This document shows, one piece after another, positions 22,538 through 32,840 of a stretch of DNA of 64,000 nt. The notes under the pieces are model-generated. The model saw nothing but the letters and a program-made list of their open reading frames with translations. It was not told the origin of the DNA and did no database searches. Origin of the DNA: Chrysoporthe austroafricana. Taxonomy: Eukaryota; Ascomycota; Sordariomycetes; Diaporthales; Cryphonectriaceae. The stretch is from contig JYIP02000002.1 of NCBI GenBank assembly GCA_001051155.2, forward strand, positions 4,562,315 through 4,626,314, written 5' to 3'. Numbering within the stretch: the stretch's first letter is position 1; every line of letters begins with the position of its first letter. The translations under genes were made by a program, and so were the position numbers.

Positions 22538-24322
22538 TCGCCGTAAGGCCCGGTGCGGAGGACTCGTTAAGTGAGGACAGACTCGGTGGAGATTATGATA
22601 GATGAGAAATGACTACGCAGTAATGTGTAATGATGTATCATTACTCGTCTTATGTATGAGATAGGTTCAGGACACTATACACCATGTAATTACAACCAGG
22701 AAAGGACCAAAGGATAGATCACTATGGCCTACGCAAGTATGGAGTATGCTCCTGAGCAAGCTCCATATCGCTTTGAAGAAAGAAAATTGACAGATGGAAA
22801 GGCCTCTAATGAATAATTCTAATGAGAGATGCCTGTGCTCTTCAAGATGCTGATCGGTTTCTAGCAATGATATGCTGACCGATGAGGGCTCCACAAAAGG
22901 ATGCCATAAAGAGGGAGATGATATAATATATACGCAGGAATGGCAGGACACAAACGGAGTACCGCGAGGATGGGCAAGACTTAATATATGTTTATATTTC
23001 AATACAGATGAAGAAGCACGAGCAGCCTAATCTAGCGTGTTCCGCATCCAGCATGCCTTCCGCGAATTGACAAGATGAAGAGAGTAGCAATGGAACGCAG
23101 CACATGAGTGCGTAGATGCGCTGCTGGAGGTGCTACGAAGTGGTTTCTACAACTTCAATGATCAGTGAAATTACAGCCTTTCTCATAACATGATCCTTTG
23201 ATTATGCTTTCCTGGAGTCGCCACCCTCCCCGAGATCCTGTCTCTATCTGAATGACGTGATACCTGTTACTATGAACTATCGTGGTGAAAGCAGGAACTA
23301 TCACAAGAATGCCCGCTGTGTTTTTATCGTTTCATGCTGACTTTCGCCCCTAAAACAAAGACCTCCCCCCCCCCAAGGCGGATGTCCTTTAGACACTGGA
23401 TGTGGGCCTTCATCGTGGCGTGCGTAGCTGCGCAGATCGCCTTTATCCTTCAGTATTATATAGTCGGTTTTGGGTACCAGGTAGGTCTTTGTTGAGGTCG
23501 TTTAGAACTGAGGAATACAAGACTTTGCTTGGTACAAGGCCAGGGGGGATGAATTCTCAGGTCCACAGTCTAAGATGCTTAGACGGAATGCAATTTCAGA
23601 CAAATGTTGTAGTGTTATTGACAAGGCCTAGAGGCACGGCCAAGACTGATTTGCAACCAAAATTGTCCGGCAATAATCCCCTGTTTCAAAATGCTTCAGG
23701 ACCAGATCGAGGATCTGAATGTCCTTCATATAATAGGCCGCTGGCGTTTAATAAATAAATTTAGGAACTAAGCTTTACTCGCTCGTTTGCTAGACTTGAG
23801 TTTTCAACAGGAAACGAGATCTTGTAAAAAGAAATAATTAAGAAGACATACGGCACTTGGGCTTTGGAACACAGTGGGCAAAGCATGAATGTGTCGACTC
23901 GTGATGGCGGCTGTGTAGAATGTGATTGACAATAACGCCTCCCAGATAGACTGCGACGGCCTGCAGAGCCGTCGTCCTACAATGACCCCTGATTCTGGTT
24001 CTCAAGCTTTCGTTCATAATATATATTGATTGACCCTAAATCAAATCTGCTTCCTTTAATAGCAAACTCGATTTCGTTGTCTTTTTTTATTAAGGTTAAG
24101 TTAAATTAGAGGCTATTCACGGCTCTAATAGGGGACGAATAGGTCTGAGGGGATACAATCACACGGCAGGGCAGCCGTCGGGCAGCTACGCAAGACAGGG
24201 CTGTCTTTTGCGAGCCGCATGAAATACAGGGGGCAAGGAAAAAACAAGTCGTAGCATGGGTATTTACATAGGTCAGACCTCATTATCATTCCCGCTCAAG
24301 CACAGCGTGAGCGCGCGACGCC
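22538..24322. other. Intergenic 1.8 kb, AT-richer, convergent
   Basis: Lies between the 3' ends of the Ser/Thr-rich gene and the annexin gene. AT-richer than its surroundings, with a 10-base C tract at 23365-23374 and no coherent exon. Possibly a decayed element, but no terminal repeat was found. Confidence 0.5.
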
Positions 24323-25741
24323 TCAGTACTCCCCGATGCAGGCCAGCATCAACCTCTCGTAGTCACCGCTCGTCTCGGACTTGATCCTGCGGGCGAGCTC
24401 CTTCCCGTAGCGCTGCTTGTACGCGCCCTTCACGTTGGCCATGTTCGCCTTGTCCCAGTGGCTCCGCACGACCCTCGCGACCAGGAGGTGGTCCTTGGTG
24501 CCGGCGCCGGCCATGGCGTCCTCGAGCAGCATGGCCTGGTGCATGTACCGGTCGATGCCGCGGCGCAGCTGGAACAGCAGGGCGTCCTCCATGTGGCCGC
24601 GGAACTCCTTCTTGATGACGGTCTCGAGGTCGCGCGCGTACTTGAGCTTGTACTCGTGGGCAATCGCGCGGATCTGGTTGTCGTTGCGCGTGCTGAGGAT
24701 GCTGCACACGCGCATCTCGTCGGTGCCGAGCTTGCCCTCGGTCGCGGCGTACAGCGCGTCGACGTCGCGGTCGACGTCGGCCTTGATGACGGGCACCGAG
24801 TCCTCGGCGCGGGTGGCACCCAGGACGATCTCGAAGTGGCGCTCGGTCTTGAGGCTCAGCTCGTCCTTGACGGCGGCGACCAGGTCGCGGCGGTAGGTCG
24901 CCCGGTACGCCGACTTGATGGCCTGCATGTCCGCGTTGCTCCGGCCCAGGAGCACGTCGTTCAGCACGTCCTCCTTGGTGCCGGGCCCGACCATGGCCTC
25001 GTACAGCAGGTGCACGTCGTGCTGCAGCGGCCCGCGGGCGATCGCCACCAGCCCCTTCTCGAACCAGCCCGACGTCTCGTTCTCGAGGTCGGCGACCAGG
25101 TTGCGGCGGCTGGGGCGGGCGTAGGCGTCGACGATGGCGTGGATCTGGTAGGGGTCCTTGTCGGCGAGCTCGCGGATCAGGGTCTTCTCGTCGGTGCCGA
25201 AGCCCTTCATGGCCTTGCGAAGGGCCTCGGCGCAGGGCCTCGGGTCCCAGTTGGGGATCTGCGGCGGGCCATAGCCCGGTGAGGGTGGCGTCGGGTACGA
25301 CGCCGGCGGGGGCGCCCCGTATCCGGGCGCGGGCGCACTATAGCCGGACGGCGGAGGAGGAGGGGCGCCGTACTGGCCCGGCGGAAGTCCTTGCGGCTGG
25401 GGGGCCGACGACTGGTAGTAGGACTGCCCACCGGTCCCCGGGGGCATCGGCGGCGGGGCGCCGTAGCCTTGTGGAGGCGGCGGCTGGCCGTAGGGTGCCG
25501 GCGGATACGGGCTGTGAGGAGGGGCGGGCGAGTGGCCGCCGTAGGGATGCTGGCCTGGAGGAGGGGGGCCGCCGTACTGGCCCGGCTGCTGGTAGCCGTA
25601 CTGCCCCTGTGGTGGCTGTGGGGGTGGTTGGCCATAGTAGCCACCCTGGGGGGGTTGGCCTGTGGCGCACGTTAGCTTCTCGGACGGACAGGAGAGGACG
25701 ACGAGGTGCTCACCGTAGGGAGGGTATCCTCCGTAAGACAT
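24323..25741 (-). CDS. Annexin with Pro/Gly/Gln/Tyr-rich N-terminal region
   Basis: Calcium-dependent phospholipid-binding protein acting on membranes during secretion or repair. Two exons, 25741-25714 and 25659-24323, give 454 residues; the first encodes only MSYGGYPPYG. Residues 1 to about 150 are repeats of PPPxQ, YGQ and GAPPP type, like the head of annexin VII/synexin. Four annexin repeats follow: the first has KGFGTDEKTLI, the second VGPGTKEDVL, the third GKLGTDEMRV and the fourth AGAGTKDHLL. All keep the GxGT-type loop of type II calcium sites, with the third variant. The protein ends in LMLACIGEY. Local GC content is high, producing long antisense shadows. The family assignment is firm; the specific role is not known. 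Confidence 0.93.
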   Translation of the reverse strand: MSYGGYPPYGEHLVVLSCPSEKLTCATGQPPQGGYYGQPPPQPPQGQYGYQQPGQYGGPPPPGQHPYGGHSPAPPHSPYPPAPYGQPPPPQGYGAPPPMPPGTGGQSYYQSSAPQPQGLPPGQYGAPPPPPSGYSAPAPGYGAPPPASYPTPPSPGYGPPQIPNWDPRPCAEALRKAMKGFGTDEKTLIRELADKDPYQIHAIVDAYARPSRRNLVADLENETSGWFEKGLVAIARGPLQHDVHLLYEAMVGPGTKEDVLNDVLLGRSNADMQAIKSAYRATYRRDLVAAVKDELSLKTERHFEIVLGATRAEDSVPVIKADVDRDVDALYAATEGKLGTDEMRVCSILSTRNDNQIRAIAHEYKLKYARDLETVIKKEFRGHMEDALLFQLRRGIDRYMHQAMLLEDAMAGAGTKDHLLVARVVRSHWDKANMANVKGAYKQRYGKELARRIKSETSGDYERLMLACIGEY

Positions 25742-27469
25742 GTTGTCGGGTGGTTTAAGTTGGGGCTATTGGTTGGTTATCGGTAGGCTAATACTATGCG
25801 AGGTATGTTGAAGGGCCTGTGCAGGATGCTTAGTGAGATGGGTATTGACAATAAGCGAGAATGGAAGATGGAGGTTGCTGTCGCGGAACGGGCAAGTGAA
25901 GGCAAGTATTTATCGATTCACCGGCCGCGTGGTCGTCATCAATGATTGCCCCTCTGGGATGAGCAGCTCAGGTTTTTATTTAGTTCCTGCTCCTCAGGCT
26001 GACGTTCCCCATATTCCAAGCTTGGCGACGGGGCTGTGTGCGAAGGTACTATGCGTTTTAGTCGAAGGCAGCTCGCCAACCGCAGCCATCTCTCTCGGCG
26101 ACCCGTGGGACCCCCTGCTGGTGGCCACTGCTATGACGAGTGCAGGATTGAGTGACTGGCTGGCTGAGTTCCGAGTGCCTTTGAAGTCCAAGAAAGAGAG
26201 ATGGTCTTAGGTGCAGGTGATACTGATGTGGCTGTGTACCGATACTGAATACTGTGGCATAAAGCCCAAGCCCAGTTACTTACAGAGCGCTGAGGGATCC
26301 AGCAGGGCCTGACAGGCCGGGCTTACAGTGCCTCCGTGCCCCTCTAGTTCCCAGGCCTAGCGCGCAGACCCACCGCTGGGGCTGATTATGACGTGCCTGA
26401 GAACAGAACATAGCGAGACAGCCCTTCTGTCAGCTTCTTGTCGGGTCGACCGGTGAGACTCGCGGAGAGTCTTCATCTCTGCGCATCTCGGACCGTATGG
26501 AACTCACCGGGCATTCGCTGGCCTCCCAGGCCGAATGCTGTGGCGCGAAACGTCACGTCACCAGCGAGGATGCGCCACGCAGCGGACGCAGGCAGTGCAG
26601 CGCATGACCTGCGCTACTGTGAGAGGATGAGCAGGATGGCAATGGTGGTTTATCGCCATGCCGCATGCGCCCGCCCGCCCGGTGGCGGGCTCCCTCTCAA
26701 CCTTGGGCCCGCCACACGGCCCGATCGGTCGTGTCGCGGGTGTGTGGGCCCCCGTCCAGTGCAATCCTGCCGGCCCGGCCACGCCCAAAGAAAGGCACAA
26801 AGGTTCCTGACCCGTCACATCTGGGGTGGCGTGTGGCGCACGGGACGAACGGTCTGAAGGCACTGGGCGTTCGTGGGGGTTCCAGCCGTTGCACTGGGGT
26901 TGCTGCAGCCGTCATGTGCTACGTACGGCGTGCAGCCGGGGCGAGCGAGTGAGCAGTGACGGAATTTATAAGATGCGCGCTCTACACGACCCCCGGTTTG
27001 ATAGAAGCACTCTATTTGGAATCCTGCGAGGCCAATTGGGAAGCCGTGAGAGGAGGACGGGATCGAGCTAACCCAGCCAGGTGGTGTGATGCAAATTAGA
27101 GCCGTGGTTCGGCCCAGCGCTGACGCCGGTTTGACTTAATTGCCGCTATTAAAGTATAACCTGCTTGACAAACAGCCGAGCCAATTGCTAGCAAACAGCG
27201 AAGCTACCAGGCCGCGCAGAGCGTAGTGGAGGGGGTTATACTTATACATCTTATGAATTTAATATGAGACCAGCCCCGATTTGGCTAGACCAGGGCACAC
27301 TAGCGCAATTTATCCAAAATGAGGTATAAAAAGCAATAAGTAACAACCTCTGACTGAACCCGCCTTGTCCGCTTCCTTGCTAACCCTCACACCCCCTTGC
27401 AGATTCCTCCCCTGCAGCTGCAGCTCAGGGCAGTCGTGTGACAGGCCTGCCAGACCTGAGCAACAGCCA

Positions 27470-27570
27470 AGAGAAAGAGAAAGAGAAGGAGAGAGAGCGA
27501 GAGAGCGAGAGACGCACACGCACACGCACACGCACGCACGCACACACACACATACACAGAGAGAAAGAGG
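27470..27570. repeat. GA-rich and CA-rich microsatellite
   Basis: A GA/GAA-rich stretch changes at about 27511 into imperfect CACACG/CA repeats, then back to GAGAAAGAG. It lies about 470-570 bases upstream of the zinc-finger start. Confidence 0.9.
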
Positions 27571-27945
27571 GCGAAGACTCTGAGACACCACCTCGACAGC
27601 AAAGTATCCTCTCCCGAGACATTATACTGCCGGCGCCTCCGCTGCTGTGCTTAGGCCGCCCTGCCTCGGTATCACTTCGGGTCGAGCAGATCCGCGCCTC
27701 ACTCCTTGTCTGCATCGCCTCGCGTCTCGGCCGAAAAGCACCAGCGCCAGCGACAGCATCGCGTTTGCCTTTCTAGCTTCCACCCATCCTCGCGACGAGA
27801 CCGGCTGGCCACCACTGTCGACCTGGCGCGGAGTGGGGCTCGTTCTCGCTCTCGTTGGGACGACGAGCCGGAAGGAAGCGGAGGACCGCGCCGTCGTGAC
27901 CTGGGTGCCGCTCTGGGGTCCTACTCGCCTGCTTCGCCCTGCATT

Positions 27946-27980
27946 GCCCTGCCCTGCCCTGCCCTGCCCTGCCCTGCCCT
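27946..27980. repeat. Seven perfect GCCCT pentanucleotide repeats
   Basis: 35 bases of uninterrupted GCCCT units in the probable 5' leader of the zinc-finger gene. A pentanucleotide repeat shifts frame when its copy number changes, which argues against this stretch being coding. Confidence 0.9.
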
Positions 27981-28042
27981 GCTTTTCCACCACAGACGAC
28001 AGCGCTGGCAGCGGCTCAGATCTGCGTGGCAGGGGGCCGAAA

Positions 28043-30435
28043 ATGGCATCGACTGCCCCCACCGCCACAGCGGCCGCGCCTTCCGCGCCGAACGGATACG
28101 GACACGGAGGGGGACCCGGACCCGGACCCGGACCCGGCCCTGGATACCGAACCGTGAACACACCCAGCGAGCCAGCAGACGGCCCACGATCCAGGCCCCT
28201 GGAGTCACCTCCAGCCCGGATCGTCTCTGACATCCCTGCCGCCGTCTCCCCTGCAGCACCAGCACCTGCACCTGCACCTGCGCCAGCGCCAGCGCCAGTG
28301 CCAGCGCCTGCGTTGTCGCCTCCGCCTCCCCTGACCAACGGCTTCGGAACCCATGTCGTCAACGGGTCTCATGGGACCGCCACTGCTCGTCCTCCGCCTT
28401 TGCCTGCTCTGCCCTCGCCGCGTCAGGACGCCCCGGGCACTGGCATCCCGTCGCCTGCCCTCCGCCCAGCCTCTGGCTTCCCTTCCCCTGGGAGAGACCG
28501 AGTTCACGCCGAACCCAAGTTTATTGATGACCGCACCAGGATCACCTTTGGCATCCAGCAGGCCCTCCCCGAGGCCGTGAGGCGGTCGGTGCGCGACAAC
28601 TGGGAGAAGTGCCTGCTGGGCTCCGACTTTCACCAAGCCTTCATCGTAAGTGCGTCCCCTGATGCTACCCCTACACGCTGCGCCCAGGTCGCTCACGCCA
28701 GATCAGCTTAATGCCAGCATCCACCATGCCACCCCGGCCGCGATCCAGCGCGGGATGCGCGACTTCGGCCAGGCTATGATCCTTGCCGCGAAGGACGAGA
28801 TCATCGACGCCATGACCACCGCCGACTTGGACAAGATCGCCGCCCGCATTCTGGACAAGGCCAGTGACTCGTTCCTCGACCAGGCCCTCGAGAGACGGCT
28901 CAAGACCATCGAGGCGAAGCGTCTCATCAACGCCCTTGCCAGGGCCGAGCGTCTCGGCTACGAGCCCAGCGATGTCGAGGAGGAGGATGCAGGACAGCCC
29001 GCGCTCCCACCTCCCGCCCCTTCTCATCCGTCATTGCTCCAGCAAGAGCAGCCTCTGGCCGCCGGGCCGTCCTCGGACCCCGCTCGCTCCCCGTCTGCGC
29101 ACAACGACGCTCCGGCCATTTTGCATTGCGGCATCTGCTTCCGCCGCTTCAGTAAACAGTCGGCATACACCTATCACATCAAGGGCAAGGTCTGCACGCG
29201 GTCGCCAAGCTCGCCCAACGGCTTCAAGTACAGTTGCCAGCACTGCGGCCAGGGCTTCACCACGGTCGCGGGCCTGCAATATGTAAGTAGACTCTCATCT
29301 CCCGGGGGGGGAGGGGGGAAGAAGATCAAAGGGACACCGAGAACAAACCAACCTTGGCTCTCGACTCCTGACTGACTCTCTCCTGCAGCACAATACGAAC
29401 AAGGTCTGCGGAGATTTTGAGGAGCGTGCCAGTGCAAGGCCCGCACCCGCACCCGCACCCGCACCCGCACCAGCCCCCATGTCCACTCCGGTAGCCGTCA
29501 GGACGGCTCCCATGGTCCCCTCCACCCCATCTGCCGCAAGGACCGTCTCGCCAGTCTCGAAACCCATGGGCACCCCGGGTCTCACCGCGCCCGACGGCTC
29601 TATCGCTGACCCCTATGCCCACTTATCACCCGAGCAGCTGGCCGCCATGCAGGAGGAGCTTCGGGAGGCCGAGTTGAAGTTCGGCGAGCGGATGCGTCAG
29701 GCCAATATGACCCTGAACGACGCCGAGAAGAAAACGAGGCTCGACGCGCTGGCTAACTCCTTCGGCACCAAGCAGTCCCTCATCAGGAAGAAATACGGCG
29801 TGCGGCTCCGGATGCGTAGGACCAGGGCTGAGATCCAGGCCGAAAGGGACCGCATGCAGTATAAGACAGCAGCTGAGCTGCAGGCAGATTTGGGGCTCCC
29901 GCACAACGGTCCCGGACGCCCCCTGGCCTCCAGCTACCGACCTGGAGGGGATGCCGCTCCCAAAAATCAACCGAGGAATGACAACGACACGCGCGCAGCT
30001 GCGCATGGCTGGGCGACCGTGAACCAACCAGCAGGGCCTGGCGTGACCCTGGCGTCGTCCTTGCCGGTTCCCGAGCCGAAGATCGAGCACGTCCGCGAGG
30101 TGGGCATGCACGCCGGCAAGCGACGTTTCAGCGGAGCCGGCGACCTCCCGAACAACAAGCGCACCGCGTATTCCGAGATGGGTGGGCTGGCCGGTGCGGC
30201 GGCTGACGCGGAGACTATAGATCCTACGCTCCCGCCCCCGCAGGCCGTCGAGCCCAAGGGAAAGGGCACGGCCGAGGAGCCGATGGCGCTGGATGATAGC
30301 GACTCAGAGGAGTCGGACGAGGAGTCGGCCGATGAGGACATCCCAGCCCAGCTGCCCCCGAGCGTCCGCCAGAGCCTGCAGCGCTCGAGCTCTGCTGCCG
30401 TCTCGCGGCCCGGCTCAAGCTCTGCCGCAGTATAA
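28043..30435 (+). CDS. Double C2HC zinc-finger nuclear-type protein
   Basis: Three exons, 28043-28645, 28707-29282 and 29389-30435, encode 741 residues. A Pro/Ala-rich disordered head (with PGPGPG and APAPAP repeats) leads to a helical region at about 165-290 (FIDDRTRITFGIQQAL to KRLINALARAERLGY). Two fingers of identical spacing follow: Cys342, Cys345, His358, Cys364 and Cys378, Cys381, His394, Cys400, each C-x2-C-x12-H-x5-C. The second is split by intron 2 just before its histidine. The tail has a helical segment rich in Arg/Lys (KKYGVRLRMRRTRAEIQAER) and an acidic Asp/Ser/Glu stretch before the end. This looks like a conserved fungal DNA- or RNA-binding regulator, but the target is unknown. 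The start at 28043 is chosen because the open frame upstream crosses the GCCCT repeat. Confidence 0.82.
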
Positions 30436-32840
30436 AGCACCCTCAGGGCCTGCCATGTTCTGTGGCCTCTCTGGGCATCCTGGTGTTCCTGGACATGTCG
30501 TCTTGTCTTGTTGTCTGGCTTGGACTCCGACTTTCGTCTCAGGTTTCGGCAGTGGCAATGACCTTGCTTCGAATCGCGCAAGGAACCCCTCTCCCCTTTA
30601 ATTGGTTGCAAAGTCGGTCTATTGGCACGGATAACTACATAGCATAACTTGGGGTGACACAGCATCGCAGCGGCGTTCGGCGGAGGGGCGCAGCATCTTA
30701 ACGCACTCGAGTCGTTCAGTCAGCCTCGTCTTTTTGTTGTTTTTTTTTTTCCCACCCTTCTGTTTTGGGCGTTTGCTTAGACTTTGGGCGACCTGGAGAA
30801 ATTATTTCCACTACCTAGGTACTGCAAGCTAGGTGGACAAATCTGCGGAGGCGATGCAGAGGAAATTAGATACCAATGCTTCTCTATCTCTAATTCAGGC
30901 CTGAGTCACGAACGTTGCCCTGAGACAAACTTAGAAATGCTGCCCTGAGAAGCGCACCCCGAACGTCATTCAGCACAGCCGCGCAAATTTAGTGCGCCCA
31001 CCCCCCCTGCTCCCACGATGGGACGTTCTATTCGCCCTACGTGTGATGGTGTGATGCACTGATGGAGATCGGTATCTGTGGGACAAGCTCGCGAGCCGCG
31101 AACACCCCACCACGACCCAAGATCCAGGCCACCGTCGTTCTGAGCAAAAGCACGAAAAAGAAAAAGTAATTTTGGCCCCCAGGGGATTGGTTTGCGTGGG
31201 CGCGCGCATCTGGACTATTGGAATTGGAGCTGCGCCGCGCCCACTATTGGGTTCGCATGTCAGAATCCATCCAGCCGCCGCAACGCGACGTTCGCGATAT
31301 ATCCCCACCACCACCCCACACCCTCACAACAAACGAACACAGGCCTCCGTCCCTCCCACACACATACTCACACACACTCTCTCTCTCTGTGTGTGTGTGG
31401 CCCGCCACAAATACGATTTCTGTCTCTGCAGCGAGAGCCAACGAACAGCCGACGGCCGGGGCAGATCTGTGGCGCGCCACCCCCCCCCCGGCCCCTGGCC
31501 CTGGCGGCGAGCTGCTGAACGGTTGGCTAGGGCGAGATGGACGGGGCGCCGGTGGGTCATCCCAAGCTTAATTTCTCTGGCCTTGTGGGCTCTCGGTGGC
31601 GGTGGGTGGGCCGCGGTGTGCGAGGCCAGCGGCCAGTCATCCCGCAGAGGGACCGATAGGCGGTGATGACGCCTGGAGGGGAATTGGGACGGGAAACAGT
31701 ACGGGGTTGCTGTGGGTGGGTTCAGTTATTAAGGGCCAAGTCGAATTATGGCCTGTGAGCCAGTGCCGCGCAGCAGGACCAGGCCGACTGAGACCCTGGT
31801 GGTGAGAGAGGTATTCGTCGACGGCATTGAGTTTACTGCTACTCAGCACGCATGCGGTTGCATTCGCATCCCCTGGCGAGCCGTGCGAGGTTGCGCCAGA
31901 AGGATCTGGGCGGCAGCAGTCAAAGAGAGTCAGTAAGATTGGCTGACGATACCACCTACTATTAGGCCCTTAGTGCTGCACATGCTCGTATCTCTGCTGC
32001 AAGGTCCGTAATCCGGGTAATGCATCGCTGGAGTGACATCAACCAAGATTTTTTTTCCCAGCATAGATGGGAGATATCAGCCAAGTTGAGCGGCCGTCGC
32101 AGGTACTGCCGCCGGGATTCTCTTCCGTCCATGCGATTGGGCTCCGCGCGCATCTGCCCCAGGGATCCTCGAGCACGGAGCCGTCCCAGCCAGAGGCTCC
32201 ATGCGGCGATCTTCCTAGGGTGTCCCAAGGGCCCTCTGGTTTCAACGCTGCAGTGGTTCGTCGAAGCGACAGGGTCCGGGCGACGATCCGACGCCCTACG
32301 GCGGAGCCCCCTGGGGGACCGAGGCAGCGAGGGCTGGTGGGCTGCTCAGCAGCACGTCCTTTGGCGCCAGCAGTCCCAGCTGGGCCGGGGCTAATTCGAG
32401 ACATGCCTGTCAGGACGGCGCGGGCGGAGAGGACTAGGCCCCAAATAGATGGCATCCGAAGGCTTGGGCGGCCCCGTTCATAACCACCAGGAATGTACCG
32501 TTGCCAGCGTGCCAGTGAGCTGTCGCCTGTTCGCATCCCGAGGCCCGCCCTGTAGACGTTTACGTGTAAGATCAGCTGGCACGACCTGTCACCCTCCGCA
32601 CAAACTCTGTCGCCTCCTCTGGAGCTGTCACGCAGAGCCACGAACCCGGAATCCTGAGCTCGGAACCGCGCCGCAGCCTCTCGCGACGAGCATAAGCGCC
32701 ATCGGTGAACCACAGCCTCCCTCCGCCCTGTCCTGCTGCATTGTCCGACGGGGACCAGCCTACACGACACCGCGGCACGATCTAGAGACGACGAGCGGGC
32801 TCCGAGGGCAGGAAGAAGGAGGAGAACGAGAAGAGAAGCA
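30436..32840. other. Intergenic 2.4 kb
   Basis: Contains T tracts near 30737-30750, a CA/CT/TG microsatellite (31357-31400) and GC-rich stretches with long chance frames. No gene supported. Confidence 0.55.
31357..31400. repeat. CA-CT-TG composite microsatellite
   Basis: A CA run, then a CT run, then a TG run. The CA and TG ends are mutually complementary and could fold as a hairpin with a CT loop. Confidence 0.85.

Larger units (their letters stand above)
25742..28042. other. Intergenic 2.3 kb, divergent promoters of annexin and zinc-finger genes
   Basis: No supported gene at 25742-27400. The right part is a leader with GA/CA microsatellites (27470-27570) and a GCCCT repeat (27946-27980). 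A frame open from 27647 runs into the next coding region and could be an N-terminal extension. Confidence 0.55.

Noticed and set aside
24458..25282. 274-codon plus-strand frame opposite the annexin repeats
   Set aside because: Antisense to the conserved annexin repeats, with shadow composition.
27622..28362. 246-codon minus-strand frame at the zinc-finger leader
   Set aside because: Low-complexity Gly/Ala sequence derived from the simple repeats; no splice or domain support.
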